DNA of 64,000 nt, taken from contig NZ_CP101125.1 of the NCBI RefSeq assembly GCF_024296925.1, positions 374,501 through 438,500 on the forward strand, written 5' to 3'. The notes under the pieces are model-generated. The model ran no database searches, was not told the DNA's origin, and saw only the letters and a program-made list of their open reading frames with translations. The DNA is from Pseudomonas nunensis. GTDB lineage: Bacteria; Pseudomonadota; Gammaproteobacteria; Pseudomonadales; Pseudomonadaceae. Made by a program: the position numbers and the translations under genes. Below, piece by piece: positions 44,976-54,185 of this stretch (the stretch's first letter is position 1; every line of letters starts with the position of its first letter).

Positions 44976-45037
44976 TGAAGGATCCTTCGTTTAATTGTTT
45001 TTGTGGAGCGCGAGTAAACGCAGCCTGCAAGGGCTAT

Positions 45038-45053
45038 AGCAGGAGGTGTGCCA
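45038..45053 (-). promoter_or_regulatory. Sigma-54 promoter of the MFS transporter gene
   Basis: Minus strand reads TGGCACACCTCCTGCT. Against TGGCACG-N4-TTGCW only the seventh and twelfth bases differ, and the GG and GC pairs have the required spacing. The predicted start near 45027 gives a leader of about 50 bases. The neighbouring sigma-54-type response regulator fits. Confidence 0.7.
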
Positions 45054-45093
45054 AGGGGAGGAGGGCCGGTTTAGAGGGGGTGGAATGTTTGGC

Positions 45094-45144
45094 TGAGCGG
45101 ATAGCCGCTCAAGGCGTGCATGGGGGTGAGCGGATTTCCGCCGA
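45094..45144. promoter_or_regulatory. Two phased dyads, candidate MifR/DctD enhancer sites
   Basis: Site 1, 45094-45111: TGAGCGG ATAG CCGCTCA, a perfect 7-base-arm dyad. Site 2, 45127-45144: TGAGCGG ATTT CCGCCGA, the same left arm with two changes on the right. Centres are 33 bases apart, three helical turns, and lie about 75 and 108 bases before the predicted sigma-54 start. Confidence 0.55.
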
Positions 45145-45150
45145 TCAATT

Positions 45151-45291
45151 GTGGCGAGGGGGCTTGCCTGTGGCGAGGGGGCTTGCCCCCGTTGGAGCGC
45201 GAAGCACTCCCCGGCGTTTTTCCAGACACATCACATCTGCAGATTTTACGACTGCTTCGCAGCCGAACGGGGGCAAGCCCCCTCGCCACAG
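45151..45291. repeat. Long inverted repeat, family B, with doubled arm
   Basis: The left side has GTGGCGAGGGGGCTTGCC twice in a row, the right side CAAGCCCCCTCGCCACAG once. It ends 1 base before the response-regulator stop codon and starts 7 bases after the second dyad. Confidence 0.85.
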
Positions 45292-45292
45292 G

Positions 45293-46627
45293 TTATGTGT
45301 CGGAAATGAACATCTCCCGACTCAACCCGTGCCGCTGCAGCTTTTCATTAAACGTGCGCCTCGGCAGTTGCAGCTCTTCAAGCACCGCTTTCACATCGCC
45401 CTTGTGCCGGGTCAACGCTGCGCGCAGGCAATGGGCTTCGAAGGCTTCCTGCTGCGCCGCCAGCGACTGGCCAGGATCAATCCCAACCGGTTCCGGCTCA
45501 CCCAACCCCAGCACCTGACGCTCAGCCACGTTCGCCAGTTCCCGCACATTGCCCGGCCAATCGTGGCTCAGCAGATGGCTCAGTTGCGGGCCGCTCAACG
45601 GCGGGAAGGTCCGGCCCAGGCGTTCGGCGGCATTTTGGGCAAAGGTTTCGAACAACAACGGAATGTCTTCCCGACGTTCGCGCAACGGCGGCAGACGCAA
45701 TTCGGCGACGTTCAAGCGATAGGCCAAATCCTCGCGAAAGCGCCCGGCCCGGGCTTCGTCCAGCAAGTCGGGTTTGGTCGCAGCAATGATCCGCAAATCC
45801 ACGCGAATGCTCTGGTTCGAGCCCAGCCGCTCCAGCTTTTGCTCCTGCAATACCCGTAACAACTTGACCTGCTGGGCCAGGGGCATGCTTTCGATTTCAT
45901 CGAGAAACAGCGTGCCGCCGTCGGCGTATTCAAGCTTGCCGATGCGCTTGCCCGAAGCGCCGGTAAACGCGCCGCTCTCATGCCCGAACAACTCGGCTTC
46001 GAACAACTGCTCCGGAATTGCCGCACAGTTCAGCGCCACGAACGGCTTGTCCGCACGAGGGCCGAAGTCGTGCAGGCAACGGGCAACCAATTCCTTGCCG
46101 CTACCGGTTTCGCCACGGATCAACACGTTGACTGGCAGCGTCGCCAAATCCAGCACTTGCCGACGCAACGTCTGCAAGCCACGGGACACGCCGAGCAGCG
46201 TGGCGTCGAGTTTGGCGCGGTTATCGGCCTGAACATGCAGGGCACGGTTTTCCAGGACCAATCGACGTTTTTCCAGCGCCCGGCGCAGGCTACCGAGCAG
46301 GGTTTCCGGGCTGAAAGGTTTTTCGAGGAAGTCGTAGGCGCCGTCGCGCATCGCTTCGACGGCCATCGGCACATCGCCGTGGCCAGTGAGCAAAATCACC
46401 GGCAAGTCGGCATCGCGGCGCTGTACTTCGGCCAGCAGTTCCAGGCCGGTTATGCCGGGCATGCGCACGTCGCTGAGGATCACTCCGGGGAAATGCGCCG
46501 GCAGGTGCGCCAGGCATTCATCGGCGCGACTGAACAACTGCACATCGAAACCCGACAGGCTCAGCCACTGTTCGACGGCGCTGCGAATGCTGCTTTCGTC
46601 GTCGACCACGATCACCGAATTCAGCAT
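45293..46627 (-). CDS. mifR: Sigma-54-dependent response regulator (MifR/DctD type)
   Basis: A 444-residue NtrC-family activator. Receiver domain with phospho-acceptor D53 (VILSDVRMPG), AAA+ domain with Walker A GETGSGKE (172-179), the sigma-54 contact loop GAFTGA (219-224), Walker B GGTLFLDEIE, and a C-terminal Fis-type helix (HKGDVKAVLEELQLPRRTF). It overlaps the sensor stop by 7 bases. MifR rather than DctD is preferred because the neighbour is an MFS 2-oxoglutarate-type carrier and not a TRAP dicarboxylate system; DctD-like naming remains possible. Confidence 0.75.
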   Translation of the reverse strand: MLNSVIVVDDESSIRSAVEQWLSLSGFDVQLFSRADECLAHLPAHFPGVILSDVRMPGITGLELLAEVQRRDADLPVILLTGHGDVPMAVEAMRDGAYDFLEKPFSPETLLGSLRRALEKRRLVLENRALHVQADNRAKLDATLLGVSRGLQTLRRQVLDLATLPVNVLIRGETGSGKELVARCLHDFGPRADKPFVALNCAAIPEQLFEAELFGHESGAFTGASGKRIGKLEYADGGTLFLDEIESMPLAQQVKLLRVLQEQKLERLGSNQSIRVDLRIIAATKPDLLDEARAGRFREDLAYRLNVAELRLPPLRERREDIPLLFETFAQNAAERLGRTFPPLSGPQLSHLLSHDWPGNVRELANVAERQVLGLGEPEPVGIDPGQSLAAQQEAFEAHCLRAALTRHKGDVKAVLEELQLPRRTFNEKLQRHGLSREMFISDT

Positions 46628-48387
46628 GAGACGGGCTCCTCCAGGTCAATCGGCAAGGTCAGGGTGAACACCGCGCCATTGTCGTGGTTGTCGGCCGACA
46701 GGCGTCCGCCGGATTCATGCGCGATGGCAAACGATACCGCCAGCCCCAGGCCCAAGCCGTCGCCCACCGGTTTGGTGGTGAAGAACGGATCGAACACGTT
46801 CGGCAGGTTTTCTTCGGCAATCCCGCCACCGTTGTCGGAAACGCTCAAACGCCACAATTGTTCATCGGCTTCGAGGCGGATTTCCAGGCGTTTGCAGGGT
46901 TTGTCGTGCACCGCGTCGAGGGCGTTGCGCAGCAGGTTGATCAGCACTTGTTCCAGGCGAATCGCATCGCCACGCACCCACGCCGGGCGGGTCAGGTGCA
47001 ACACCGTGCTGACGTTTTCATCCCGCAGGCGTGCGTCGAGCAGCTGCAAGGATTGATCGACCACCGCCGCCAGGTCCAGCCGTTCGCGCAGGCCGCTAGG
47101 GCTTTTGCGGGCGAAGGTTTTCAGGTGACCGGTCAGCGCCGCCATGCGCGTCAGCATGTCGTCCACAGGTTTCAGCGCTTTGTAGGCGTCATCGACCCGA
47201 CCGTGATCGAGCAGCAGCCGCAGCGTTGCAAGCTGCATGCGTTGCGCGGTCAGCGGTTGATTGATTTCATGCGCCAGCGCCGCCGACATCTGCCCGAGTG
47301 CCGCGAGTTTGGCCGATTGCACCAGACCGTCCTGGGCAGTACGCAGGTCGCGGGTGCGTTCTTCGACCAATTGTTCGAGTTCTTCGCGGCTGCGCTGACG
47401 CATTTTCGCCAGACGCCAGCGCTGGTTGAGGAACAACAACAGAAACACCAGCGCCAGCCATGAGCCAGCGGCGGCGAGGCCGGCATTGCGGCTGTCTTCG
47501 AAGGCGATTTGCGGGCGGCGCAACAGGTGCAAGGTCCAGCCTTCGGCGGGCAGCGGCAGGGATTCCCACAGGTAATCCGCCGTACCGTCGGGGCCATCGA
47601 CCCGGGCTAGGTCGCTGTTGTCATCGAAGCGCCGCACCGATTGATACTTCAGCGGCGTCAGCGGTTGCTTGTCGTATTGGCGGGTGGCCTTGAGCTCGGC
47701 GTGATCGCTGTCGCTCAGTGGCTTCAACTGCCGATAACGCCAGCCCGGCTGGTTGGCGATGAAGATGATTCCGCGCGCATCGCTGACCAGCAGGGTATCG
47801 GTGCCCTGACTCCACTCGCGCTCAAGTTCGGGGAATTCGAGTTTCACCACCATGGCGCCGAGGAACTCGCCGTTGTCCCGGGTCACCGCGCTGGACAGGA
47901 AGTAACCGGGAATCCCACTGGTGACCCCGACCGCATAAAAACGCCCGGCGCCCTGAGTGCGGGTCTGGCTGAAGTAAGGGCGGAAGCCGTAGTTGTGGCC
48001 GACGTAACTGCTGGGCATCCGCCAATTGCTGGCGGCCACGGCCAGGCCCGTGTGGTCGAGCAGTTCCAGGGTCGAGGATTGCGCGGCGCCGTTGATCTTT
48101 TCCAGTTTGCGGTTCAGCAGGTCCTGCTGTTCAGGACTCACCGCGCCATCGAGGGCCGAACGCAGTTCCGGGTCCAGCGCCAGCACGGCGGGCAGGGCGC
48201 GATAGCGGTCGATCAGGGTGTGCAGGGAATTGGCGTACAACGCCAGTTGCTGGTTGGCGCGGGCCGCGTCGTCTTCCAGAGCCTGGCGTTCGGCGTGACG
48301 CATGGCCAGACCTGCCGCCAGAACCGCACCGGCAACGATCAGCAGGGTGTAAAGCGTCAGGCGCAAGGTACGGGAAGTCGCAGGCAT
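46621..48387 (-). CDS. mifS: Sensor histidine kinase (MifS/DctB type)
   Basis: A 588-residue inner-membrane kinase. TM1 about 7-27, a large periplasmic double-Cache (PDC) sensor (about 28-290; GHNYGFRPYFSQTRTQGAGRFYAVG is typical of DctB-like sensors), TM2 about 295-315, a coiled linker, then HisKA with ALAHEINQPL and HATPase with NLLRNALDA and GLGLGLAVSF. The start at 48387 (MPATSRTLRL) is chosen by family; an upstream ATG at 48429 is possible and neither has a strong ribosome site. It should sense a C4/C5 dicarboxylate and control the adjacent carrier. Confidence 0.77.
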   Translation of the reverse strand: MPATSRTLRLTLYTLLIVAGAVLAAGLAMRHAERQALEDDAARANQQLALYANSLHTLIDRYRALPAVLALDPELRSALDGAVSPEQQDLLNRKLEKINGAAQSSTLELLDHTGLAVAASNWRMPSSYVGHNYGFRPYFSQTRTQGAGRFYAVGVTSGIPGYFLSSAVTRDNGEFLGAMVVKLEFPELEREWSQGTDTLLVSDARGIIFIANQPGWRYRQLKPLSDSDHAELKATRQYDKQPLTPLKYQSVRRFDDNSDLARVDGPDGTADYLWESLPLPAEGWTLHLLRRPQIAFEDSRNAGLAAAGSWLALVFLLLFLNQRWRLAKMRQRSREELEQLVEERTRDLRTAQDGLVQSAKLAALGQMSAALAHEINQPLTAQRMQLATLRLLLDHGRVDDAYKALKPVDDMLTRMAALTGHLKTFARKSPSGLRERLDLAAVVDQSLQLLDARLRDENVSTVLHLTRPAWVRGDAIRLEQVLINLLRNALDAVHDKPCKRLEIRLEADEQLWRLSVSDNGGGIAEENLPNVFDPFFTTKPVGDGLGLGLAVSFAIAHESGGRLSADNHDNGAVFTLTLPIDLEEPVSC

Positions 48388-48472
48388 GGCGTCGTAAACA
48401 GTCAGCAATACGGGCGCGCACCATAACATGCCGCTGTGTGTGAGCTGCGTTGCCAGCGTGAAACTCGTCCGC

Positions 48473-51316
48473 TCAAGCGGCCGCTTGACGGTTGTTCCTG
48501 TGGTTACGAATGGTATTCACGAAGCCGTACAGCGTGCCGGTGATTTTGTTTGTTTCTTCCTGTAGCTCCTGGATATCGATCCCGCCGACGCGGTTGACGG
48601 ACAGTGCATCGGCAAACTCGTGAATATTCCCCATGCTTGATTCAATGGCTCTGCCGAGGCCGAGAATTTCGCTTTCGAACCGGTCCATTTTGTCGCTGGA
48701 TTTGTCCCTGCTGGCCCCGATGGTTTCGTCAATTATTTCCGGTAGTCCCAGTATGACGCTGACACCACTGCTGATTGCGCTCACCGCTTCGGCGGGCATT
48801 CCGGTCAGTGTTCTCTTCAACAGTTCACTGGAGGCAATGGCAGTGGCTTCTTTGGTCAATTTCAGCTGCGAGTTGCGCGAGCCAAGGTTCATGTTCTGAT
48901 ATTTGGCTTTGATGTATTCAACCAGGTCCATCTGCTTGTATTCAGCTTTGCGTATGATTTTATCCGTCGTCAGTTTTTTCGTTTTCAGATTGACCGAGGC
49001 GCTTAAGCCGCTTCTTTCGGCCACGTAATCCACCAGGCCGCTGACGGCGGCTTTTGCGGCAAACCCTATCCCCGCAGCCACCACGTTACCGACGCCTGGG
49101 GCCGCCACGCCCAGCGCCTGGGCCCCGACACCGACGGCAATTCCGACGCCGTAACTGATGGCTTTGCCCGCCACCAACACCATTGTCCTGCGTGCCGCTG
49201 CCGCCGCGACCTCCGAGCCTGAACCCATCCTGCCCAACTGCTCGCTGGCATCACGCACCCGGCGTTTGGTGATTCCGAGTATTTCTATCTGACGAATGAC
49301 TTGCTTGTTCAGTTGTCGTTTCACCCGATCCGTTGCGAGTCTTTGCATGCTGTTGGCATAGCTGTGCTGTTGCGAGGCAATTAGCCTGCCCACCCCGGTT
49401 ACTAACGCTCTCGGCCATCCCATTTCGCCATTGATATCGATGAAGTTGATCGGATTGTTCCCCACCATCGCATACAGGTTGAGTCCATCCACATCACCGC
49501 CCGGATCGGCACTGATCCAGCGCTGTATCCAGGGTGCGTAGTAGCGGGCACCGTAAAAATACAGTCCGCTCAGGTCCATTTCCCGGCCCGAGTAGCGAAG
49601 GGTCTTGTAGTCGGCTTCAACCTTCGAGCGCGCCGCCCACCAGGCCGTGCCACCGAATGGATAGAAAATTTCCTGGCTGATTTTCAGACCTTGGCGATCC
49701 AGCTCAAGGCTGCTGGTACCCAGTTGATCGTCGTAGCTGTACCGCAACTGATCAGACTCGACACCTGGCGGTTGACCAGCGACCCAATGCAGGCAGCGCG
49801 CAGTGCCAGCCGCCAGGGGCAGAGTCAGGACCTGTAATAGTTCGCCAGTACTTTTGCTGATGATCTCCAGCCCCGGCAGGTAACGCACTTCATGGCGGTG
49901 GGTGATTGAGAGGGTGTGGGTGGTGTGGCACTTGAGTACGCGATCGCCCTGACTGTAGAGATAGGTTTCCTCATCGTCGGGCAAGCCATTGCTGTGGCTC
50001 AGCAGGGTGACTTTGCTCAACTGGTCCCGCGCATTCCAGGTCAGGGGCTGACCCGGTTGCAACGCCATCTGGTTGCCGTGACGGTCGAACAACTGGCTGA
50101 AGTCCGGCTCCGGATCACCTTCCTTCCAGCGCACACCAAGGCTGCTGGCCCGATCGATACGCATCCGGCTGGTGTAGGTGTTGTTGCTGCGCACATGACG
50201 CAGCTCGTCAAGGTTGTTGCCCGCGTCGTATTGGTAATGCTCGACGTAGTTGTAGCGGCGGCCGGGATCGATGGGGCTGATCAGCTCGGGCAAACCTGGA
50301 CGAAGATTCGGCACCTCAGCTTCGAAACCGCTGGCACTGGTCAGGCGGTAGAGGGAGTCGTAGGTAAACTCCCGGTCGCTGTCTACCCGTTGATTGGCGA
50401 AGTACACCGTTTCCACGCTCGGGTCCGCGATCTGCAACACATTGCCCATGCGGTCGTAGTTGTACAGCAGGTGTTGTTGCAAGGCCTGGCCGGGTTTGCC
50501 GGACTGGAGGGTCTTCAACAGGCCATCGGCCGGGTCATAAGTCCAGGTGCTGATCACCTCATTACCCGCGGTCTGTTGCTCGATCTGGCCGGCGGCGTTG
50601 TATTGCGCATCTCGCAGGATCATCTGCGGCTGGCTGTCGCTCTTGAGTTGTAAAAGCGCCTGCTTGAGCTGTCCGGCGATGTCGTAGCGCAGGTCCTGGC
50701 GATGTTCGCCGGCATCGGTCTGCAAAAGTACAACGCCCAGGGGCGACCAGGTTCGGCGGCTGAGGTAAGTGGAGTCATCGGCAAAGGTCCGTATTTCGCT
50801 CGACGGTTGCCCTTGCAGGCTGTAACTGCTGACGGCGAGGAGGCCGGCAGGATCGACCTGCGTGAGCAACTGACCGCGCAGGTTGTGACCGGGCGATGCC
50901 GAGTGGTTGGCATAGGTGAAGCGGTCGACCGGTTGTGCGTTTTCTTCGACGCAGACCACGCGTAATTGTTCATCGTAAGTACTGCGCCAATGACTCCCGC
51001 GCGCGTTCCAGTGTTGCAGCACTTCTGAGTGTTGTCCCACCAGGTTCAAGCGCCAACCGGCATCGACGCTGTCCACTTTGAGCTGTTCGCCGGTCAGGTT
51101 GTAGACGCTGGCGAGGTTGGATTTGGGGGCGGTGTCGAACAGGCGCGGATCCCATTGGGCGACCAGTCGCCCGGCGCCGTCGTGGTGTTGCCGGGTGATG
51201 AGCCGTTCAACGGGACCGTCGGCCATTTTACGCAAATAGGCGACCTGCCTTGCCGGCAACGTTCGAGGGTCATGAACTGACAGGGACGGCGTGTGCCGAT
51301 GCACCGATCTGTTCAT
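48473..51316 (-). CDS. TcC-type RHS toxin subunit 2 (TccC-like)
   Basis: A 947-residue Tc toxin C subunit. Residues 1 to about 633 are the conserved RHS shell: many YD-type repeats (YDIAGQLKQ, YNAAGQIEQ, YDRMGNVLQIADP), then the core GREMDLSGLYFYGARYYAPW and DPGGDVDGLNLYAMVGNNP, which includes the aspartates used for self-cleavage in TccC proteins. Residues about 634-947 are a variable cargo: a basic helical start (RVKRQLNKQVIRQIEILG), a glycine/alanine-rich hydrophobic stretch at about 711-765, then a charged helical end. No known toxin motif is recognised there. It lies 22 bases after TcC1. Confidence 0.88.
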   Translation of the reverse strand: MNRSVHRHTPSLSVHDPRTLPARQVAYLRKMADGPVERLITRQHHDGAGRLVAQWDPRLFDTAPKSNLASVYNLTGEQLKVDSVDAGWRLNLVGQHSEVLQHWNARGSHWRSTYDEQLRVVCVEENAQPVDRFTYANHSASPGHNLRGQLLTQVDPAGLLAVSSYSLQGQPSSEIRTFADDSTYLSRRTWSPLGVVLLQTDAGEHRQDLRYDIAGQLKQALLQLKSDSQPQMILRDAQYNAAGQIEQQTAGNEVISTWTYDPADGLLKTLQSGKPGQALQQHLLYNYDRMGNVLQIADPSVETVYFANQRVDSDREFTYDSLYRLTSASGFEAEVPNLRPGLPELISPIDPGRRYNYVEHYQYDAGNNLDELRHVRSNNTYTSRMRIDRASSLGVRWKEGDPEPDFSQLFDRHGNQMALQPGQPLTWNARDQLSKVTLLSHSNGLPDDEETYLYSQGDRVLKCHTTHTLSITHRHEVRYLPGLEIISKSTGELLQVLTLPLAAGTARCLHWVAGQPPGVESDQLRYSYDDQLGTSSLELDRQGLKISQEIFYPFGGTAWWAARSKVEADYKTLRYSGREMDLSGLYFYGARYYAPWIQRWISADPGGDVDGLNLYAMVGNNPINFIDINGEMGWPRALVTGVGRLIASQQHSYANSMQRLATDRVKRQLNKQVIRQIEILGITKRRVRDASEQLGRMGSGSEVAAAAARRTMVLVAGKAISYGVGIAVGVGAQALGVAAPGVGNVVAAGIGFAAKAAVSGLVDYVAERSGLSASVNLKTKKLTTDKIIRKAEYKQMDLVEYIKAKYQNMNLGSRNSQLKLTKEATAIASSELLKRTLTGMPAEAVSAISSGVSVILGLPEIIDETIGASRDKSSDKMDRFESEILGLGRAIESSMGNIHEFADALSVNRVGGIDIQELQEETNKITGTLYGFVNTIRNHRNNRQAAA

Positions 51317-51338
51317 AAAGGGTTACCCCGTGCGCCAC

Positions 51339-54185
51339 TCATCTTCGCGAGGCCTTTGCGGCGGCCGTTCTTTGCTTCGCCAAAAACTGGTTGTCCGTGC
51401 TGCCAGCCTCCTTATACGCAGCAAGCCCCCCTTTAAGGTGACGGATGCTATGAAGCGTTTCTGTCGTTGCCTGTTGCAGTCCCGCCCGCGTAATCGGTGC
51501 TCGCGCGCCGTTGGGGCCGGGATCCAGGTGGACAACGTTGGTGCCCAGCGAATCGAAAGCGGCTTCCATCCAGGCGCTGCGTTGCAAGGTAGTGCTTTCC
51601 CAGTCAGCAAACATACCTTCGATTTTTGCGATCTTGACCGGGTCGAGCCGGTTTTTGATGTCCTCGGCTTCTACCGCCCGTTGAAACAGGTTGAGTGCGC
51701 CGGGGAGAATCGATATCCACGCGCCCAGCGCACGACCGACGGCGAAATCCGGATTGAGGATTGAGTTGAGCGCCGGATCAATCAATTCATCCTTGATGCT
51801 GTTCCAGTTGGGCTGTATTTCGTTGGCGGCATCCGGGATACCCAACGCGCTATCGATCGCGGCCACAGACATCGCCGAGGTTTGTGGAATGAGCGGGCCG
51901 ACCCGTCCCATGTTTTCCGAAAAGTTTGCTGCGCGACCGCCAAAAAGTTGAGCGTTGTCTGCCAGTGCGCCGCCCAGCCCGGACACCGCGTCTGTCATTG
52001 AACCGGCAATATCTCCGCCAAAATTACCGCCCGTTGCTGCCTCAATGTACGGCAATCTTGACATCCTGCCGACGCGGGTCGCGTGTGAGGCATCCGGAAT
52101 GAGATGGCCGACTTGCGTACCGCCGATGTTGCCCGCCTCATAGCCTAGTGTCCCGAAGGCCACCACGTTGACGGCATTCATCAGCAGATTGCGCTTGATG
52201 TTCTTTTGTCGGTAGACGTCATGGAGCTGGCCGCGTGTCCTCGCGGTAACGTCACCGAGGATGGAAAGGAAGCCCGCGTAAAGGGTGATCACGCTTTCCG
52301 CTTTGGCTCCACCTTCAGGATCCACATAGCGCAACGGATTATTCCCAACAAATCCATACAGGTTCAGCCCATCCACGGCGCCGCCGGGATCGGCACTGAC
52401 CCACCGCTGCAACCACGGCGCGTAGTACCGCGCGCCGTAGTAATACAACCCGCTGACATCCATTTCCTTGCCCGAATAACGAATGGTTTTGTAATCGGCC
52501 TGCACCTGTGACGTCGCCGCCCACCAGGCTGTACCGCCGAAGGGGTAGTAGATTTCGTGGCTGATTTTTTCGCCGTTACGGTCCAGTTCAACAGTGCTGG
52601 AACCCAGGAGATCGTCGAGGCTATAGCGCAATTGATCCTGCTCGATGGCCGCTGGTTTTCCCTTGACCCAGTGCAGGCAACGGACATTACCCAGGGTGAT
52701 GATATGCAGCTCTTCGGCGTCGTCCACCGTGCGGATTTCCAACCTCGGCAAGTAGCGTACTTGCCGAACATGGGACGCAGATTGCGCCTGAGTTACCAGC
52801 CGCTTGCTGACCCGCACGCCTTGGCTATAAACGTAGGTTTCCTCGTCATGGCCCCCGCCGTCCCGTTCGACCAGCCGCGCCACCGCCAGTTGATCGCGGC
52901 TGTTCCAGGTCAGCGGTTGGCCTCTTTGCAAGGATCGAAAATTCCCGTGGGCATCAAACAGCTCGTCGAACACCGGCTCGGGCTCGCCGTCTGTCCAGCG
53001 CACACCGCGATTGCTGCCAGGGGCGATGCGTGTGATTCGGGTGTGATTGTTGCCTTCGCGCACATGACGCAGCAGTGTCAGGTTGCTTGCCGAATCGTAT
53101 TCATAGTGCTGGACATAGTTATAGAGGCGGCCCGTATCGACAGGCGTCACCATGGCGGGCAAACCTGGGCGCAAATGGGGAACATCGGCTTCGAAACCAC
53201 TGGCGCTGGTCAGTTGATACAGCGAGTCATACGTGAAGGAGCGATGACCGTCGACACGCTGGTTGGCGAAATAGACCTCGGTGAAGACATGGTCATCGAT
53301 GCGGGTAACGTTGCCCACACGGTCATGGAAATATTCGAAGTCTTGCAGCGGCTGTTCGGTGTTCTTTTGCGCTTTAAGCCGAAAGAGGCGCCCATCGGCC
53401 CGGTCATAAGTCCAAGTGCTGATCACACCGTTGCCCGCGCGCTGTCCGATGATCTGCGCGTCGGCGTTGTACCGCACGTCTGTGAGGATGTCTTTCACCA
53501 CAGTGGCCGTGGCGATCTGCAAACCGACCTGCGTGAGCTGCCCGGCAATGTCATAGCGCAGCTGCTGCCGATGCCCGCCGGCATCGGTCTGATCCAGCAG
53601 CGCGCCGAGCGGGCTGAAGGTTCGGCTGCTCAGGTACGCCTTGCCATCGGTGAACGTGCGGGTGTCACGCAATGCCTGGCCCAGCAGACCATAGCTGTCC
53701 AGAGTCAGGCGACCGGAAGGGTCGACCTGCTCGATCATCTGACCACTCAGGTTATGTCCGGTATCGGCCGAAGCGTTGGCGTAAGTGAAGCGCTCGATGT
53801 TCGGCTGGGCGTTCTCCTCGACGGCGATGACGCGCAATTGCTCGTCATAGGTCATGCGCCAATGGCTGCCCCGCTGATCCCAGCGGTGCAGCACTTCACC
53901 GCCCACACCACTCAGGCTCAGGCGCCAGCCGCCGTCGACGCCGTCCACCCGCACGACTTCGCCGCTCAACCGCAAGCGTGTGGACAGATTGGGTTTCGGT
54001 GCGGTTTCGAAGAGCCTTGGGTCCCATTGCTCGATCGGCCGGCCAGGCACGTCATGGTGCTGGCGGGTGATGAGTGTTTGCGCCGAGGCACCGGCCACGG
54101 TGCGCAGGTAAGCGACCTGGCGAACGGGCAGGCCGCGACTGTCATTCACCGCCAGCGAAGGCGTGCGCGAATTCACCGTGTTCAT
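51339..54185 (-). CDS. TcC-type RHS toxin subunit 1 (TccC-like)
   Basis: A 948-residue Tc toxin C subunit. Residues 1 to about 626 match the other TcC closely (QVAYLRxxA, LITRQHHD, QWDPRLF, GKEMDVSGLYYYGARYYAPWLQRW, DPGGAVDGLNLYGFVGNNPLRYVDPEGG). Residues about 627-948 are unrelated to the second TcC: small-residue-rich (GTLGYEAGNIGGTQVGH, GGDIAGSMTDAVSGLGGALAD), then helical with ADWESTTLQRSAWMEAAF. No catalytic motif is recognised. Its ATG overlaps the TcB stop (ATGA), so the shell halves are coupled. TcB and TcC normally form a hollow cocoon that holds the cleaved C-terminal effector. Confidence 0.88.
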   Translation of the reverse strand: MNTVNSRTPSLAVNDSRGLPVRQVAYLRTVAGASAQTLITRQHHDVPGRPIEQWDPRLFETAPKPNLSTRLRLSGEVVRVDGVDGGWRLSLSGVGGEVLHRWDQRGSHWRMTYDEQLRVIAVEENAQPNIERFTYANASADTGHNLSGQMIEQVDPSGRLTLDSYGLLGQALRDTRTFTDGKAYLSSRTFSPLGALLDQTDAGGHRQQLRYDIAGQLTQVGLQIATATVVKDILTDVRYNADAQIIGQRAGNGVISTWTYDRADGRLFRLKAQKNTEQPLQDFEYFHDRVGNVTRIDDHVFTEVYFANQRVDGHRSFTYDSLYQLTSASGFEADVPHLRPGLPAMVTPVDTGRLYNYVQHYEYDSASNLTLLRHVREGNNHTRITRIAPGSNRGVRWTDGEPEPVFDELFDAHGNFRSLQRGQPLTWNSRDQLAVARLVERDGGGHDEETYVYSQGVRVSKRLVTQAQSASHVRQVRYLPRLEIRTVDDAEELHIITLGNVRCLHWVKGKPAAIEQDQLRYSLDDLLGSSTVELDRNGEKISHEIYYPFGGTAWWAATSQVQADYKTIRYSGKEMDVSGLYYYGARYYAPWLQRWVSADPGGAVDGLNLYGFVGNNPLRYVDPEGGAKAESVITLYAGFLSILGDVTARTRGQLHDVYRQKNIKRNLLMNAVNVVAFGTLGYEAGNIGGTQVGHLIPDASHATRVGRMSRLPYIEAATGGNFGGDIAGSMTDAVSGLGGALADNAQLFGGRAANFSENMGRVGPLIPQTSAMSVAAIDSALGIPDAANEIQPNWNSIKDELIDPALNSILNPDFAVGRALGAWISILPGALNLFQRAVEAEDIKNRLDPVKIAKIEGMFADWESTTLQRSAWMEAAFDSLGTNVVHLDPGPNGARAPITRAGLQQATTETLHSIRHLKGGLAAYKEAGSTDNQFLAKQRTAAAKASRR

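Noticed and set aside
45293..48387. DctB-DctD system for a TRAP dicarboxylate transporter
   Set aside because: No dctP/Q/M genes are present; the neighbour is an MFS carrier, so MifSR is the better fit, though the naming stays open.
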